Positions 9,060 to 18,545 of a DNA stretch of 64,000 nucleotides are shown here, piece after piece. The position numbers and the translations under genes are program-made. Source of the stretch: an uncultured Clostridia bacterium (GTDB taxonomy: Bacteria; Bacillota; Clostridia; Lachnospirales; Lachnospiraceae); contig CANRWA010000007.1 in assembly GCA_947643415.1 (NCBI GenBank), positions 1-64,000 on the forward strand, in the 5' to 3' direction. A model generated the notes under the pieces. That model ran no database searches and was not told the DNA's origin. It was given only the letters and a program-made list of their open reading frames with translations. Position 1 is the stretch's first letter, and every line of letters begins with the position of its first letter.

Positions 9060-9743
9060 GTGAAGAAAACGATGCGAGAGGGATTCTCCCTTATCGAACT
9101 GATGATCGCAATGGCGATTACGGTTGTTGTAATGGCGGGCATCATCACTATGATTGCTTATAGTACACGGAGCATGAGCCTGACGCAGGCACGGGCAGCA
9201 CTGCAGGATCAGGCGAAGGATTCTGTGAACCATATTTCTACCCATGTAATGGAGGGAAGCAGCGTCACCCCCTATGATGACCTTGTTTCAGGAGACAGTA
9301 AAGCCAGGGGGGCTCTTCTGATCCAGAATAAGACGATTGAGGGAGATGGCACAGAAAAGTATACATGGGATCTGTATTGGGTATCTGCCGGTGTGGAATC
9401 CGGTGATCCAGATATGCTTTGTTTTTCGCCACTGTCAGATCTGGTATCTGAGGTATCCCATTCACCCATTCCAGATGAATATGAAAAAAAAGATGATACA
9501 GAGAAACAATCTTATCTGGCAGCTTTGATTCCGGAAGTAGAATCGACGGGGATCCAAAAGAGACATATGCTCTGTGATGATGTGTCAAAATTTGAATGTG
9601 GTATTCAGCAGAATGAGGATCCTGCCGATAGTACAATAAAGGTGGGAAGGCAGTCGCTGGCTGTATCGCTTGTATTAAAAGATGATAAGTCAGAATTTAA
9701 ATGTGACAAAGAGATCATGATGAGGAATCAGAAAAGGGGGTAA
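9060..9743 (+). CDS. Minor pilin, PilW/GspJ-like
   Basis: 227 residues from GTG 9060; an in-frame ATG at 9072 is equally possible and would leave a very short leader. The signal is EG/FSLIE followed by a hydrophobic helix and the sequence SLTQARAALQDQAKDSVNHI, typical of PilW/GspJ pseudopilins. With the H-, I- and K-like genes it completes a four-member minor pilin set. No strong ribosome site is visible, so it may be translated by coupling from the gene upstream. Confidence 0.72.
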   Translation: MKKTMREGFSLIELMIAMAITVVVMAGIITMIAYSTRSMSLTQARAALQDQAKDSVNHISTHVMEGSSVTPYDDLVSGDSKARGALLIQNKTIEGDGTEKYTWDLYWVSAGVESGDPDMLCFSPLSDLVSEVSHSPIPDEYEKKDDTEKQSYLAALIPEVESTGIQKRHMLCDDVSKFECGIQQNEDPADSTIKVGRQSLAVSLVLKDDKSEFKCDKEIMMRNQKRG

Positions 9744-9748
9744 TCGGT

Positions 9749-12553
9749 ATGACGAAGCGAAGAGTAGGGAAATATGTGGGGATCATATTGGCGCTTACGG
9801 TAGTCTGCACTTTGTCTTTCTGGGCGATTGCTACCAGCAATGTATTTGGCAAGTTTGTGCCGGAGGAACCTTATGTGACAGGGGAACCGGAGACATTGGA
9901 TGAAAATGGTGTCATTGTTACTCTGGAAGGGAGCAACCTGAAAGGGGAAATGGGTTCTGGTGCCAAGCCTTCTTCCAAAGAAGTGCCGACAGCGGAGGGA
10001 AAGAAGGGATCCGAGACCAATCCTTTTGTGATACTGGAGATTGTCGCAGACCATGCCCAGGAACAGGTGGCATATCTGGCAGCAGAGGATTATTCGGATG
10101 ATCCACTGGATATCATGAAATGGGGTATTGATATTGCGAAAGAGCAGGGAAAATCCTACGCTCCTGAAGCAGCGGCTACTATGAGTTATGATAACCTGCA
10201 GAAAATGGGACAGTGGTTCTGCAACTGGCAGTATGAAGTGTTTAAGATCGGTACAAATGATGAGGAGAAAGAAACCTGCAGTTTTGCTAATATAGGAAAG
10301 ATTTATTCCATCGAGGTTACGGCGGATGACCTGAAAAAGAAGGGGATTGATCCAGAACAGTTTAAAAAGGACTATGATGACTCAGGAGTGAAGATGTTTT
10401 CCGCTCAGTCTAATAACCGGTTTGACCTGAATAAATTCTTTAAGAAAGATTCTAAATATGGAGCACTCTTTGAAAAGGATGATGATGGCAAAAAGATCCG
10501 GGAAATTGCCATTGATAATAAAGAGAATTGGTATCCTTCTTATAAGAATAAATTGATAAAAGAGGCTGTGACGGAGTGGAGCCATAAAGGAGAAGGGTAT
10601 ATTGTTGCCGTGGAACCAGGAAAAGGTGAGTTTAGTTTTACATCTCAGGAAAACTGGGGGAATGAATGGGTATTTACCAAAACAGGTACAGAAGCAGACC
10701 GCTGGGTGTATGTAGAAAATGAAGCAGATATTCCTGCTGAGTACAGGGAGAAGTATGCTAATGGTGATATGCGTCTTGATTCGAGGTCTTTTTACTATAA
10801 ATCAAAAGGAATCTGGTGGGCGTCTATTGATGACCTGATGAATCAGTATCAGACCAATAATGATATTACAGGGCTATATATGGATTTAAATGCAAATGGT
10901 TCTGTGACCTGCCGTTATGACAGTGAGCCGGCAGTGTGGAGAGAAACCTACACCTTTGAGTATTATGGTGTGTACAATAAAAATATTATGAAGCGCCAGT
11001 TATTCATCTTTGCAGACCAGAAAGATTATGACAATTTTCATATGAAAGTCATTACCATGACACCTTCAGAACTCAATGAGTTAGCCAAAAAGGATTCAGC
11101 GGATACCTTGGATCTCATTGAGCGTGCTGATATGTTTTATATCGGGTGTTATGGTGAAAAAACAGGCAATATCAATAATGTGTACGATCTGTATTACAAA
11201 TTCAGGCAGGGCAAAGATTCTTATGATGTATCTAAGATCAATACTTTCGTAGAAGATGATCTGGAGTGGGAATTGTGCTACAAAATATTGTACCGTCTCT
11301 GTAATAATAAGAATCTGCCCATTATTATGACACAGGGATTCGGTGAACTGATTGAAAAGGGTACGGCAGATTTCCCAATGTACCAGACGGCATCTTACCG
11401 GAATGTAAGCTGTAGGGGTACTTTGAATAATCTGGCAAAATTATATCTCATTGGGATACAGTTTGACCTGACAGCAAAAAAATCAGAAGACGACTCCTTT
11501 ATACGGACGTTTTATGATGATATACTGATGACAGGACAGATCAATAAGATCGGACTGTCGGAAAAGGGTATCTCGGATGCAAAGGATTCAGATGGCAATG
11601 CATTGACACCTGCCACAGAGACAGGATATTATAAGCGCCCCAAACTGGCAGAAGGGGTAGAGCAGAGTGAGGCAGAGAAGTGTTATTATCTCTGGAACAC
11701 CCTGACTTTTTTCCCGGAGGATATGGAATATGTATTCGATAACGGGGATCAGATTACTACTGATGAGAAGGACGCTTTTGTTGCCCGTGGATATATGCGT
11801 TCCTTTTTCCAGTCGGCTGGTTCTACACCAAATAAGGTATTTACAGAGGGCGGTCAGACCATACGTCAAGATGGCAGTAACGGAAGTGTAGGAAATGTGG
11901 CGATACCACATAACAATGGTTCTAATCTTTATTCAACACTGCTGGGGAATACGGAGTCTGCCGGTGTCTACAACACAGTAATGGATGTGGCATACCAGAT
12001 TATGAACAACCGTCCGTTTATGTTGAATAAACAGATCATAAAAGTGCAGAAGCAGAAGAGCCAGTATGTAAAAATGGGTGATCTCTCTGTCTTTCTGGAT
12101 TTTGTACAGGGACAGAAATATGATGGATACAGGGAATATGACAGTAAAAATCCGTTGTACCTGAAGATCCAGATTCATGACAATGGTAATGGGCAGCCAG
12201 GTGTGGTTACCAAAGTGACGTTGAAAAATGAGGATGGAGAAAAGGCCCCGAAAGACGCAGACCTGAAATTATATACCACAAAGGATCACTGGGATATGAA
12301 GGAGCGGGACCAGTACCTGTGTGAGAAAGAGACTTATAAAGACAGTAATGGTACTACCACAGGTTATAAGGTGGATGGGACACTGACTGCCTATGTGCCA
12401 TATTCGCTGCAACAGTGGTCTAAGGGGTATAACATTATTGAGGTTAAGACGGTGGCGAGATCCTATAATGTTAAGAAGAAAAAGTACGTGAAAGGAAATG
12501 AGGAGACGGATAACATTACGATTGATGAGCGTACATTATTCAACCTTGAATAA
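9749..12553 (+). CDS. Large membrane-anchored surface protein of the pilus operon
   Basis: 934 residues. A basic start and one membrane helix (about 9-30) are followed by a long extracellular region; there is no prepilin Gly-Phe site and no LPxTG motif. From about residue 90 it begins ETNPFVILEIVADHAQEQ, a start I associate with DUF5057-type surface proteins of Lachnospiraceae (from memory, unverified). The rest is mixed alpha/beta, acidic, with few cysteines; the C-terminal ~130 residues look like a beta-sandwich. It begins 5 bases after the PilW-like gene and ends the operon. It could be a pilus-associated adhesin or a cell-wall anchor for the machine (inference). Confidence 0.6.
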   Translation: MTKRRVGKYVGIILALTVVCTLSFWAIATSNVFGKFVPEEPYVTGEPETLDENGVIVTLEGSNLKGEMGSGAKPSSKEVPTAEGKKGSETNPFVILEIVADHAQEQVAYLAAEDYSDDPLDIMKWGIDIAKEQGKSYAPEAAATMSYDNLQKMGQWFCNWQYEVFKIGTNDEEKETCSFANIGKIYSIEVTADDLKKKGIDPEQFKKDYDDSGVKMFSAQSNNRFDLNKFFKKDSKYGALFEKDDDGKKIREIAIDNKENWYPSYKNKLIKEAVTEWSHKGEGYIVAVEPGKGEFSFTSQENWGNEWVFTKTGTEADRWVYVENEADIPAEYREKYANGDMRLDSRSFYYKSKGIWWASIDDLMNQYQTNNDITGLYMDLNANGSVTCRYDSEPAVWRETYTFEYYGVYNKNIMKRQLFIFADQKDYDNFHMKVITMTPSELNELAKKDSADTLDLIERADMFYIGCYGEKTGNINNVYDLYYKFRQGKDSYDVSKINTFVEDDLEWELCYKILYRLCNNKNLPIIMTQGFGELIEKGTADFPMYQTASYRNVSCRGTLNNLAKLYLIGIQFDLTAKKSEDDSFIRTFYDDILMTGQINKIGLSEKGISDAKDSDGNALTPATETGYYKRPKLAEGVEQSEAEKCYYLWNTLTFFPEDMEYVFDNGDQITTDEKDAFVARGYMRSFFQSAGSTPNKVFTEGGQTIRQDGSNGSVGNVAIPHNNGSNLYSTLLGNTESAGVYNTVMDVAYQIMNNRPFMLNKQIIKVQKQKSQYVKMGDLSVFLDFVQGQKYDGYREYDSKNPLYLKIQIHDNGNGQPGVVTKVTLKNEDGEKAPKDADLKLYTTKDHWDMKERDQYLCEKETYKDSNGTTTGYKVDGTLTAYVPYSLQQWSKGYNIIEVKTVARSYNVKKKKYVKGNEETDNITIDERTLFNLE

Positions 12554-12564
12554 AAGGAGCAGGA

Positions 12565-13335
12565 ATGCAGAGCATAAAAGAGATCAAGCGCTTATTTGAA
12601 CAGACGGAAAAAGAGCAGTGGTGTGCTCTTTTTTCGCGCTATGCAGAGGATGGGCGTGCTGGTATAAAGAAACTTATTGTTCAGTACAAAAGAAAGCTGG
12701 AGTTACACGAAAAGGAGCTGCAGCGTCTGGAAAAGATGCTGGAATTCGAGAAAAAATATGGCAGTGAGTGCCATTGCATCTGTGGCATTGATGAAGCAGG
12801 GCGGGGACCTTTTGCCGGACCTGTGGTAGCCGGGGCTGTGGTCCTCCCTGTGGGGCTGAAACTAGAAGGGCTGAATGATTCCAAACAGGTCAGTGCCAGA
12901 CGGCGGGAGGAACTGTTTGAGGAGATCAGGGAAAAGGCAGTCAGCTATGGCATCGGTATGAGTTCCCCGGCACGGATCGATGAGATCAATATATTGCAGG
13001 CGACTTTTGAGGCGATGCGCCATGCTGTGGAGGATCTGGAGATTGTGCCGGATCTTCTCCTGAATGATGCTGTGACGATCCCCCAGATTCCCATCCGGCA
13101 GGTGGGTATCGTGAGGGGGGACGCCAGAAGCTTGTCCATTGCGGCAGCAAGCATTATGGCGAAAGTCACCAGAGACAGGCTGATGGTGGAGTATGCTGAA
13201 CTGTATCCGGAATATTCTTTCGAGAAAAATAAGGGATATGGATCAAAGGAGCACAGGGAGGCCCTGCTAAAGTATGGGCCGTGCCCGATTCACCGAAATA
13301 CATTTATCCATAACTATGTACATAGCAGCAAATAA
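12565..13335 (+). CDS. rnhB: Ribonuclease HII
   Basis: 256 residues. The signature GIDEAGRGPFAGPVVAGAVV with the first catalytic Asp-Glu pair is at about residues 73-92, followed by LNDSKQVSARRREELF and the later acidic residues of the fold. It cleaves the RNA strand of RNA-DNA hybrids, including single ribonucleotides in DNA. The ~70-residue N-terminal extension rich in Lys and Glu is seen in Firmicute RNase HII. AAAAGGAG precedes ATG 12565, only 12 bases after the pilus operon, so read-through is likely. It starts a housekeeping run. Confidence 0.95.
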   Translation: MQSIKEIKRLFEQTEKEQWCALFSRYAEDGRAGIKKLIVQYKRKLELHEKELQRLEKMLEFEKKYGSECHCICGIDEAGRGPFAGPVVAGAVVLPVGLKLEGLNDSKQVSARRREELFEEIREKAVSYGIGMSSPARIDEINILQATFEAMRHAVEDLEIVPDLLLNDAVTIPQIPIRQVGIVRGDARSLSIAAASIMAKVTRDRLMVEYAELYPEYSFEKNKGYGSKEHREALLKYGPCPIHRNTFIHNYVHSSK

Positions 13336-13361
13336 GGCAGGAAGGGAGAGGAGGAGGGCTT

Positions 13362-13652
13362 ATGGCACGCAGGGAAGAAAAGAAGACAGCAGTTGCACTT
13401 GAATATGAGGCAGGGGACAAAGCGCCGAAAGTGATCGCCACGGGGCAGGGCGTGCTGGCAGAGAAGATCATTGATGTGGCACAGGAGGCCAATGTACCGA
13501 TTCATAAAGACGCGAAATTGGCAAGATCCCTGTCGATACTGGATATCGGGGAATATATTCCTCCGGAACTGTATTCCATTGTGGCAGAGATCCTTGTATA
13601 TGTAGACGGCATGGACCGGATCCAGGGAAAATTGAAGGACAGGAAGAAGTGA
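13362..13652 (+). CDS. FlhB C-terminal domain homologue (YlqH-like)
   Basis: 96 residues matching only the cytoplasmic tail of FlhB/YscU export switch proteins: AVALEYEAGDKAPKVIATGQ, then a segment about AEKIIDVAQEANVPIHKDAKL and the ending GEYIPPELYSIVAEIL. The autocleavage NPTH motif and the membrane domain are absent. Stand-alone proteins of this kind occur in Firmicutes, often between rnhB and yraN as here. Their role is unclear; some are proposed to replace the FlhB tail in flagellar export. No flagellar gene cluster is in the window. Confidence 0.85.
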   Translation: MARREEKKTAVALEYEAGDKAPKVIATGQGVLAEKIIDVAQEANVPIHKDAKLARSLSILDIGEYIPPELYSIVAEILVYVDGMDRIQGKLKDRKK

Positions 13653-13662
13653 TGGTTAAGAG

Positions 13663-14022
13663 GTGGCAGATAAGCGGGAAATTGGAAGAAAATATGAAAA
13701 TATAGCAGTCCGGTATCTGATGGAAAATGGGTATGATATAATCGAGAGAAATTATCAGAACAGGCAGGGAGAGATTGACATTATCGCTGGCAGGGAAGGG
13801 GTTCTTGTGGCGTGTGAGGTAAAATACCGCAGCGGAACGAGATGCGGGGATCCCCTGGAGGCGGTGGATCTTCGCAAACAGAGACGGATCTGCCGGACCT
13901 TGCTGTATTATTACAAACGGCATGGATATAGTTCAGATACGCCATGTCGTTTTGATGTTGTTGCTGTCTATGCCGACGATACCATCAAACATTTACAAAA
14001 TGCATTTGAATTTCATATATGA
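13663..14022 (+). CDS. UPF0102 (YraN) endonuclease-fold protein
   Basis: 119 residues from GTG 13663. It begins IGRKYENIAVRYLMENGYDI and has the restriction-endonuclease-like core GEIDIIAGREGVLVACEVKYR, in which the D and E-x-K of the PD-(D/E)XK motif are visible. The family is widespread, adjacent to rnhB in many Firmicutes, and its biological role is not firmly known; a role in DNA repair or recombination is suspected. Confidence 0.9.
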   Translation: MADKREIGRKYENIAVRYLMENGYDIIERNYQNRQGEIDIIAGREGVLVACEVKYRSGTRCGDPLEAVDLRKQRRICRTLLYYYKRHGYSSDTPCRFDVVAVYADDTIKHLQNAFEFHI

Positions 14023-14088
14023 ATTGTGGTATGATATAAAGATGGAACGAATTTGAGAGATGGATGAGATACGGAATGGAGGAGCAAC

Positions 14089-15414
14089 ATGGGAAGACCA
14101 ATTCTTGCGATCGTGGGAAGGCCCAATGTAGGTAAGTCAACTTTATTTAATACACTGGCTGGTGAGAGAATATCTATTGTGAAAGATTATCCTGGTGTTA
14201 CCAGAGACCGCATCTATGCAGATATGACATGGCTGAATCATTCTTTTTCCATGATTGATACGGGAGGTATCGAGATGGATACGAAGGATCATATGCTCTC
14301 CCATATGAGAGAACAGGCGAACATCGCCATTGATATGGCAGATGTGATCCTGTTTCTCGTAGATGTTCGGCAGGGGCTGGTGGATGCGGATTACAAGGTG
14401 GCGGATATGCTGCGCCAATCCGGCAAACCGATCGTGCTGGTGGTGAATAAAGTAGACAATTTTGACAAATATATGGCAGATGTCTATGAGTTTTATAATC
14501 TGGGGATCGGTGATCCGCACCCGGTGTCCGCAAGTTCCAAGCTGGGACTGGGGGATATGCTGGATGCGGTTCTGGAAAATATTGATTTTGGAAAACTGGA
14601 GGAAGAGGAGGATGACCGCCCGCGGGTAGCCATCGTCGGAAAGCCAAATGCTGGAAAATCTTCCCTGATCAATAAACTGCTGGGGGAAAACCGTGTGATC
14701 GTATCAGATGTGGCTGGAACGACAAGGGATGCCATTGATACCCAGATCACCTATGAAGATAAGGAATATATCTTTATCGATACGGCAGGCCTCCGGCGCA
14801 AAAGCAAAGTCAAGGAAGATATTGAGCGTTACAGCATTATCCGCACAGTGGCAGCCATCGAGCGTTCGGATGTGGTGGTGCTCATGATCGACGCCACAGA
14901 GGGAGTGACGGAGCAGGATGCCAAGATTGCCGGGATCGCACATGACAGAGGGCGGGGGATGATACTGGCAGTCAATAAGTGGGATGCCATTGAGAAGAAT
15001 AACCATACGGTGAAGGAATATACAGAGAAGATTCGTGACATCTTGTCTTTTGTTCCCTATGCAGAGATTATCTTCATATCAGCATTGACCGGACAGCGGA
15101 CGATCAAGCTCTTTGACATGCTGGATACGGTGATCCAGAACCATGCCCTCCGTGTACAGACAGGGGTCCTGAATGAGATCCTTATGGAAGCGGTGGCGAT
15201 GCAGCAGCCGCCTTCTGATAAGGGAAAGAGGCTGAAATTGTTCTATATGACACAAGTGAGCACGAAGCCCCCTACTTTTGTGTTGTTTGTAAATAAAAAA
15301 GAACTGATGCATTTTTCTTATCAGAGATATATTGAGAACCGGATCCGTGATACATTTGGGTTTATGGGAACACCTATCCGGATATTTATACGGGAAAGAA
15401 AAGAAAGGGAGTAA
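14089..15414 (+). CDS. der: Ribosome biogenesis GTPase Der
   Basis: 441 residues with two tandem GTPase domains. The first P-loop is [11 protein letters not shown] (about residue 8) with DTGG and NKVD; the second is [11 protein letters not shown] (about residue 183) with [11 protein letters not shown] and NKWD. A KH-like domain forms the C-terminus. Der is required for maturation of the 50S ribosomal subunit. The start ATG is preceded by GGAGG. It is followed at 2 bases by plsY. Confidence 0.97.
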   Translation: MGRPILAIVGRPNVGKSTLFNTLAGERISIVKDYPGVTRDRIYADMTWLNHSFSMIDTGGIEMDTKDHMLSHMREQANIAIDMADVILFLVDVRQGLVDADYKVADMLRQSGKPIVLVVNKVDNFDKYMADVYEFYNLGIGDPHPVSASSKLGLGDMLDAVLENIDFGKLEEEEDDRPRVAIVGKPNAGKSSLINKLLGENRVIVSDVAGTTRDAIDTQITYEDKEYIFIDTAGLRRKSKVKEDIERYSIIRTVAAIERSDVVVLMIDATEGVTEQDAKIAGIAHDRGRGMILAVNKWDAIEKNNHTVKEYTEKIRDILSFVPYAEIIFISALTGQRTIKLFDMLDTVIQNHALRVQTGVLNEILMEAVAMQQPPSDKGKRLKLFYMTQVSTKPPTFVLFVNKKELMHFSYQRYIENRIRDTFGFMGTPIRIFIRERKERE

Positions 15415-15416
15415 GA

Positions 15417-16094
15417 ATGATGTATAGTGAGATACTATTTATTATACTGTCCATTGTGACAGGATATCTGTTCGGCTGTTTTTCTACCGGTTATATTGTT
15501 GGGAAGATGAGCGGGCATGATATCCGTTCAGAGGGAAGTGGCAATATAGGAACTACGAATGCCCTGCGGACGATGGGAGCGAAGGGTGGTGCCCTGACAT
15601 TTGCCGGAGATCTGCTGAAGACATTTATACCAACCCTTGTTGTCCGGTTTGTTGTCTGTCCATTCATGGAGTATTCAGATGGGATGACTTACATGATGAC
15701 TTTGGTAATCGGCCTTGGGGTGGTGATCGGGCACAATTTCCCGTTTTACCTGAAATTTAAGGGTGGGAAGGGGATTGCGGTGTCAGCAGCGGTGATCGTT
15801 GCCTCTTCGTCGAATTCTGTGACGGGATGGATCATGATCGCTGCCGGACTGCTCATATTTATACTGATTGTGGCGGTTACCCGTTATGTATCACTGGGTT
15901 CCCTGATCGTAGTCTGGTATTTTCCTGTCTATACGGTTCTGCATTACCGGAACTGGAGCGGCTTTGCCGGACTGCTCATATTGTCGCTGGCATTTACCGG
16001 ACTTGCTTATTTTAAACATGCCGGGAATATCCGGCGTCTGTTGGATGGGACAGAACGTAAGCTTGGTATGGGCAAAGATAAAAAAGAGAAATAA
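15417..16094 (+). CDS. plsY: Acyl-phosphate:glycerol-3-phosphate acyltransferase
   Basis: 225 residues with five or more membrane helices. Family motifs are visible: GSGNIGTTNALRT (SGNxGxTN type), the glycine-rich GVVIGHNFPFYLKFKGGKGI and the C-terminal ending around the motif YFKHAGNIRRLLDGTERK. The enzyme makes lysophosphatidic acid from acyl-phosphate and glycerol-3-phosphate, the first step of phospholipid synthesis. The next gene, gpsA, makes its substrate, so the pair forms a pathway unit. Confidence 0.95.
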   Translation: MMYSEILFIILSIVTGYLFGCFSTGYIVGKMSGHDIRSEGSGNIGTTNALRTMGAKGGALTFAGDLLKTFIPTLVVRFVVCPFMEYSDGMTYMMTLVIGLGVVIGHNFPFYLKFKGGKGIAVSAAVIVASSSNSVTGWIMIAAGLLIFILIVAVTRYVSLGSLIVVWYFPVYTVLHYRNWSGFAGLLILSLAFTGLAYFKHAGNIRRLLDGTERKLGMGKDKKEK

Positions 16095-16109
16095 AGGAGA
16101 ACGGAAACG

Positions 16110-17117
16110 ATGAAAAGAGTAAGTTTTTTGGGAGCCGGGAGCTGGGGGACAGCACTGGCGATCCTGTGTGCCGGAAATGGACATAAAGTAACAATCTGGT
16201 CCAAGATCCAGTCAGAGATTGATATGCTCCGTGAGAACCGGGAACATGTAGAACGTCTTCCGGGGGTGAAACTGCCGGACAGCATTATGATCGAGGAGGA
16301 TTTGGAGAAGGCATGTACAGAACAGGATATTCTGGTATGGTCTGTGGCCTCTCCTTACGTGCGTTCTACTGCACAACTGGCAAAACCATATATCAAAGAG
16401 GGACAGATCGTGGTTAATGTGGGAAAAGGGATCGAAGAGGCTACCCTGATGACATTATGCGAGGTTCTTGAGGATGAGCTTCCTATGGCAGATGTAGCTG
16501 TACTGTCCGGACCCAGCCATGCAGAAGAGGTGTCAAAATCAATGCCGACTACTGTTGTAGTAGGGGCGAAGTCGAAAAAGACAGCTATGTTTGTCCAGGA
16601 TGTATTTATGGGAAATAATTTCCGTGTTTATACCAGTCCTGATATGACAGGGATTGAGCTGGGCGGCGCACTGAAGAATGTCATTGCACTGGCAGCGGGA
16701 ATTCTGGATGGCATGGGACTTGGCGACAATACAAAGGCGGCGCTGATGACCAGGGGAATTCTGGAGATATCCCGGCTTGGCATGGAACTGGGCGGTAAGA
16801 TGGAGACCTTCTTTGGCCTGTCGGGGATCGGGGACCTTATCGTGACCTGCACCAGTTCCCACAGCAGGAACCACAACTGTGGCTATCTGCTTGGCAAGGG
16901 AAAGACACTGGCAGAGGCAAAGGAAGAGATACGGCAGGTCGTGGAGGGAGTAAACTGTGCCAGGGCAGCTATGGCATTGGCAAATAAGCATCATGTGACA
17001 ATGCCTATTGTGGAACAGATCAATGCCATTCTTTTCGAGGATAAATCGGCAGATCAGGCAATGAAAGAACTACTTGACAGGGATAAGGTAAGTGAATACA
17101 AGAGCCTGACGTGGTGA
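16110..17117 (+). CDS. gpsA: Glycerol-3-phosphate dehydrogenase [NAD(P)+]
   Basis: 335 residues. The dinucleotide-binding start is FLGAGSWGTALAILCAGNG; further on are VLSGPSHAEEV, the catalytic region with ELGGALKNVIALAAGI and the C-terminal part with SGIGDLIVTCTS. It reduces dihydroxyacetone phosphate to glycerol-3-phosphate for the PlsY reaction. The stop at 17117 is followed by a region with a new promoter, so it ends this operon. Confidence 0.96.
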   Translation: MKRVSFLGAGSWGTALAILCAGNGHKVTIWSKIQSEIDMLRENREHVERLPGVKLPDSIMIEEDLEKACTEQDILVWSVASPYVRSTAQLAKPYIKEGQIVVNVGKGIEEATLMTLCEVLEDELPMADVAVLSGPSHAEEVSKSMPTTVVVGAKSKKTAMFVQDVFMGNNFRVYTSPDMTGIELGGALKNVIALAAGILDGMGLGDNTKAALMTRGILEISRLGMELGGKMETFFGLSGIGDLIVTCTSSHSRNHNCGYLLGKGKTLAEAKEEIRQVVEGVNCARAAMALANKHHVTMPIVEQINAILFEDKSADQAMKELLDRDKVSEYKSLTW

Positions 17118-17140
17118 CATAAAATCCCTCAAATTTCTTC

Positions 17141-17169
17141 TTTTCTTTCTATAGCATCCATGGTATAAT
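17141..17169 (+). promoter_or_regulatory. Extended -10 promoter upstream of the trigger-factor-like lipoprotein
   Basis: TATAAT at 17164-17169 is preceded by TGG, an extended -10 element; the -35 position (17141-17146, TTTTCT) is poor, which is usual for extended -10 promoters. The transcript would carry the inverted repeat at 17196-17296 in its leader. Confidence 0.5.
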
Positions 17170-17195
17170 GATATAGAAATTTTTCTACAGAGTAC

Positions 17196-17296
17196 AATTT
17201 TCCAACTGTGCGGCTGGCAGCTTGCTGACAGGTTTTGCGGATTGCATGGGGTTGGGTTGCCATGAATTGTTATTCAACCGCACAGGTGGCAAATTT
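17196..17296. repeat. 101-bp imperfect inverted repeat in a 5' leader
   Basis: The left arm (17196-17217, core CAACTGTGCGGCTGG) and right arm (17275-17296, core CAACCGCACAGGTGG) are near-complementary. The arm consensus CCACCTGTGCGGTTGG recurs at 24849-24864 and, more weakly, near 34529. It lies between the promoter at 17164 and the start at 17328, so it would fold in the leader RNA. Confidence 0.55.
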
Positions 17297-17327
17297 TTGT
17301 AGATATGCATTTAAGGAGGAAATAAAG

Positions 17328-18473
17328 TTGAGAAAGCAATATACAATTGTTGCACTATTGCTTGTTATGGCAATGGTGCTGACAGCATGTTCGTTAGATG
17401 AAGTTAAGGAAAAATTTGTGGGTGGCACAGAAACGGTTTCAGGTCCATCGGCAGCATCAGATAGTCCTGTTATTATAGAAGACTATGATCCGGTGGAGAA
17501 TGTTACCCTGGGTGAATATAAAAATGTTGAAGTGGACTGTACCGTTACAGAAGAAGAGATGCAGCAGGAGATAAACAGCCTGCTGACACAGAACAGTACA
17601 GTGGAACAGATCAAAAAAGGAAAGTGTAAGAGCGGTCAGTCAGTCAATATTGACTACACAGGCAAGGTGGATGGCAAGGAAGTAGATGGACAGACTGCAC
17701 AGGATGAAATGATTGAGCTTGGCAGTTCCGACCATATCGATGGGTTCGATGATGGTATCGTTGGGATGAAGCCAGGCAAGAAGAAAGAACTGAAACTCAA
17801 ATTCCCTGATGATTACGAGGATGCTGAACTGGCAGGAAAAGAAATCGTCTATAATATCACCCTGAATTATATTGCGGGAGAGATGCAGACACCAAAACTG
17901 ACCGATGCTTTTGTCAAGGAGAATACAAGATTTAAGACAGTAAAAGAGTTCAAGAAGGAAATGAAGGTTGCCCTGACAAACCAGAAAAAGAGTAATGCGT
18001 CTAATACGGCACTTCAGACTATTGTTGATAACTCAACTGTGAACAATATGCCGCAGACTTTGAAAGAGGCCCACAAGAAGCAGGTGGACCATTCTTACCG
18101 ATACAGCATGTCGCAGTATTATGGGGACACAGATTTCGAGGTTATCCTTGGCAATATGGGTATGTCTAAGGATGCCTATGAGCAGCAGCTGGATGTTGCA
18201 GGAGAAGCAAATGCAAAGACCCAGTTGGTGTTTGAGGCAATTGCGGAGAAAGAAAATATAGTTGTGACAGATGCAGATGTACAGGAATACGCTAATAACG
18301 TTATTTCCGCTGCTGCTTCTTCGGCCGGAGCCACTGCATCTATGGGTGATTATAAGAAACAGTTCGAACAGGTATATGGTTCGGCGATTGATTTTAAGTC
18401 ATTTTTAAGGACTTCCTGTATCTATGATAAAGTAGTGAGTTTTATTAGCGGAAGTATGAAGATAAAAGAGTAG
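17328..18473 (+). CDS. Trigger-factor-like FKBP peptidyl-prolyl isomerase lipoprotein
   Basis: 381 residues from TTG 17328, chosen because AAGGAGG (17313-17319) lies 8 bases upstream and the resulting N-terminus is a lipoprotein signal peptide ending LTAC with Cys21. An acidic linker is followed by an FKBP domain (about 95-185: VNIDYTGKVDGKEVDG, HIDGFDDGIVGMKPGKKK), arranged as in trigger factor, and a helical C-terminal region like the trigger factor chaperone arms. The ribosome-binding tail is replaced by the lipid anchor, so it should act outside the cell on secreted proteins (inference), comparable in role to PrsA. Confidence 0.85.
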   Translation: MRKQYTIVALLLVMAMVLTACSLDEVKEKFVGGTETVSGPSAASDSPVIIEDYDPVENVTLGEYKNVEVDCTVTEEEMQQEINSLLTQNSTVEQIKKGKCKSGQSVNIDYTGKVDGKEVDGQTAQDEMIELGSSDHIDGFDDGIVGMKPGKKKELKLKFPDDYEDAELAGKEIVYNITLNYIAGEMQTPKLTDAFVKENTRFKTVKEFKKEMKVALTNQKKSNASNTALQTIVDNSTVNNMPQTLKEAHKKQVDHSYRYSMSQYYGDTDFEVILGNMGMSKDAYEQQLDVAGEANAKTQLVFEAIAEKENIVVTDADVQEYANNVISAAASSAGATASMGDYKKQFEQVYGSAIDFKSFLRTSCIYDKVVSFISGSMKIKE

Positions 18474-18545
18474 TTATTATTTACTTCCTGGCGCCATTGT
18501 ACTAACTGGTGTATAAATGATATATTTTGCTATGGGGGAATTGTT

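Noticed and set aside
13362-13652. Evidence for a flagellar export apparatus
   Set aside because: Only the isolated FlhB tail homologue is present. Such stand-alone genes occur near rnhB in Firmicutes and do not prove flagella.
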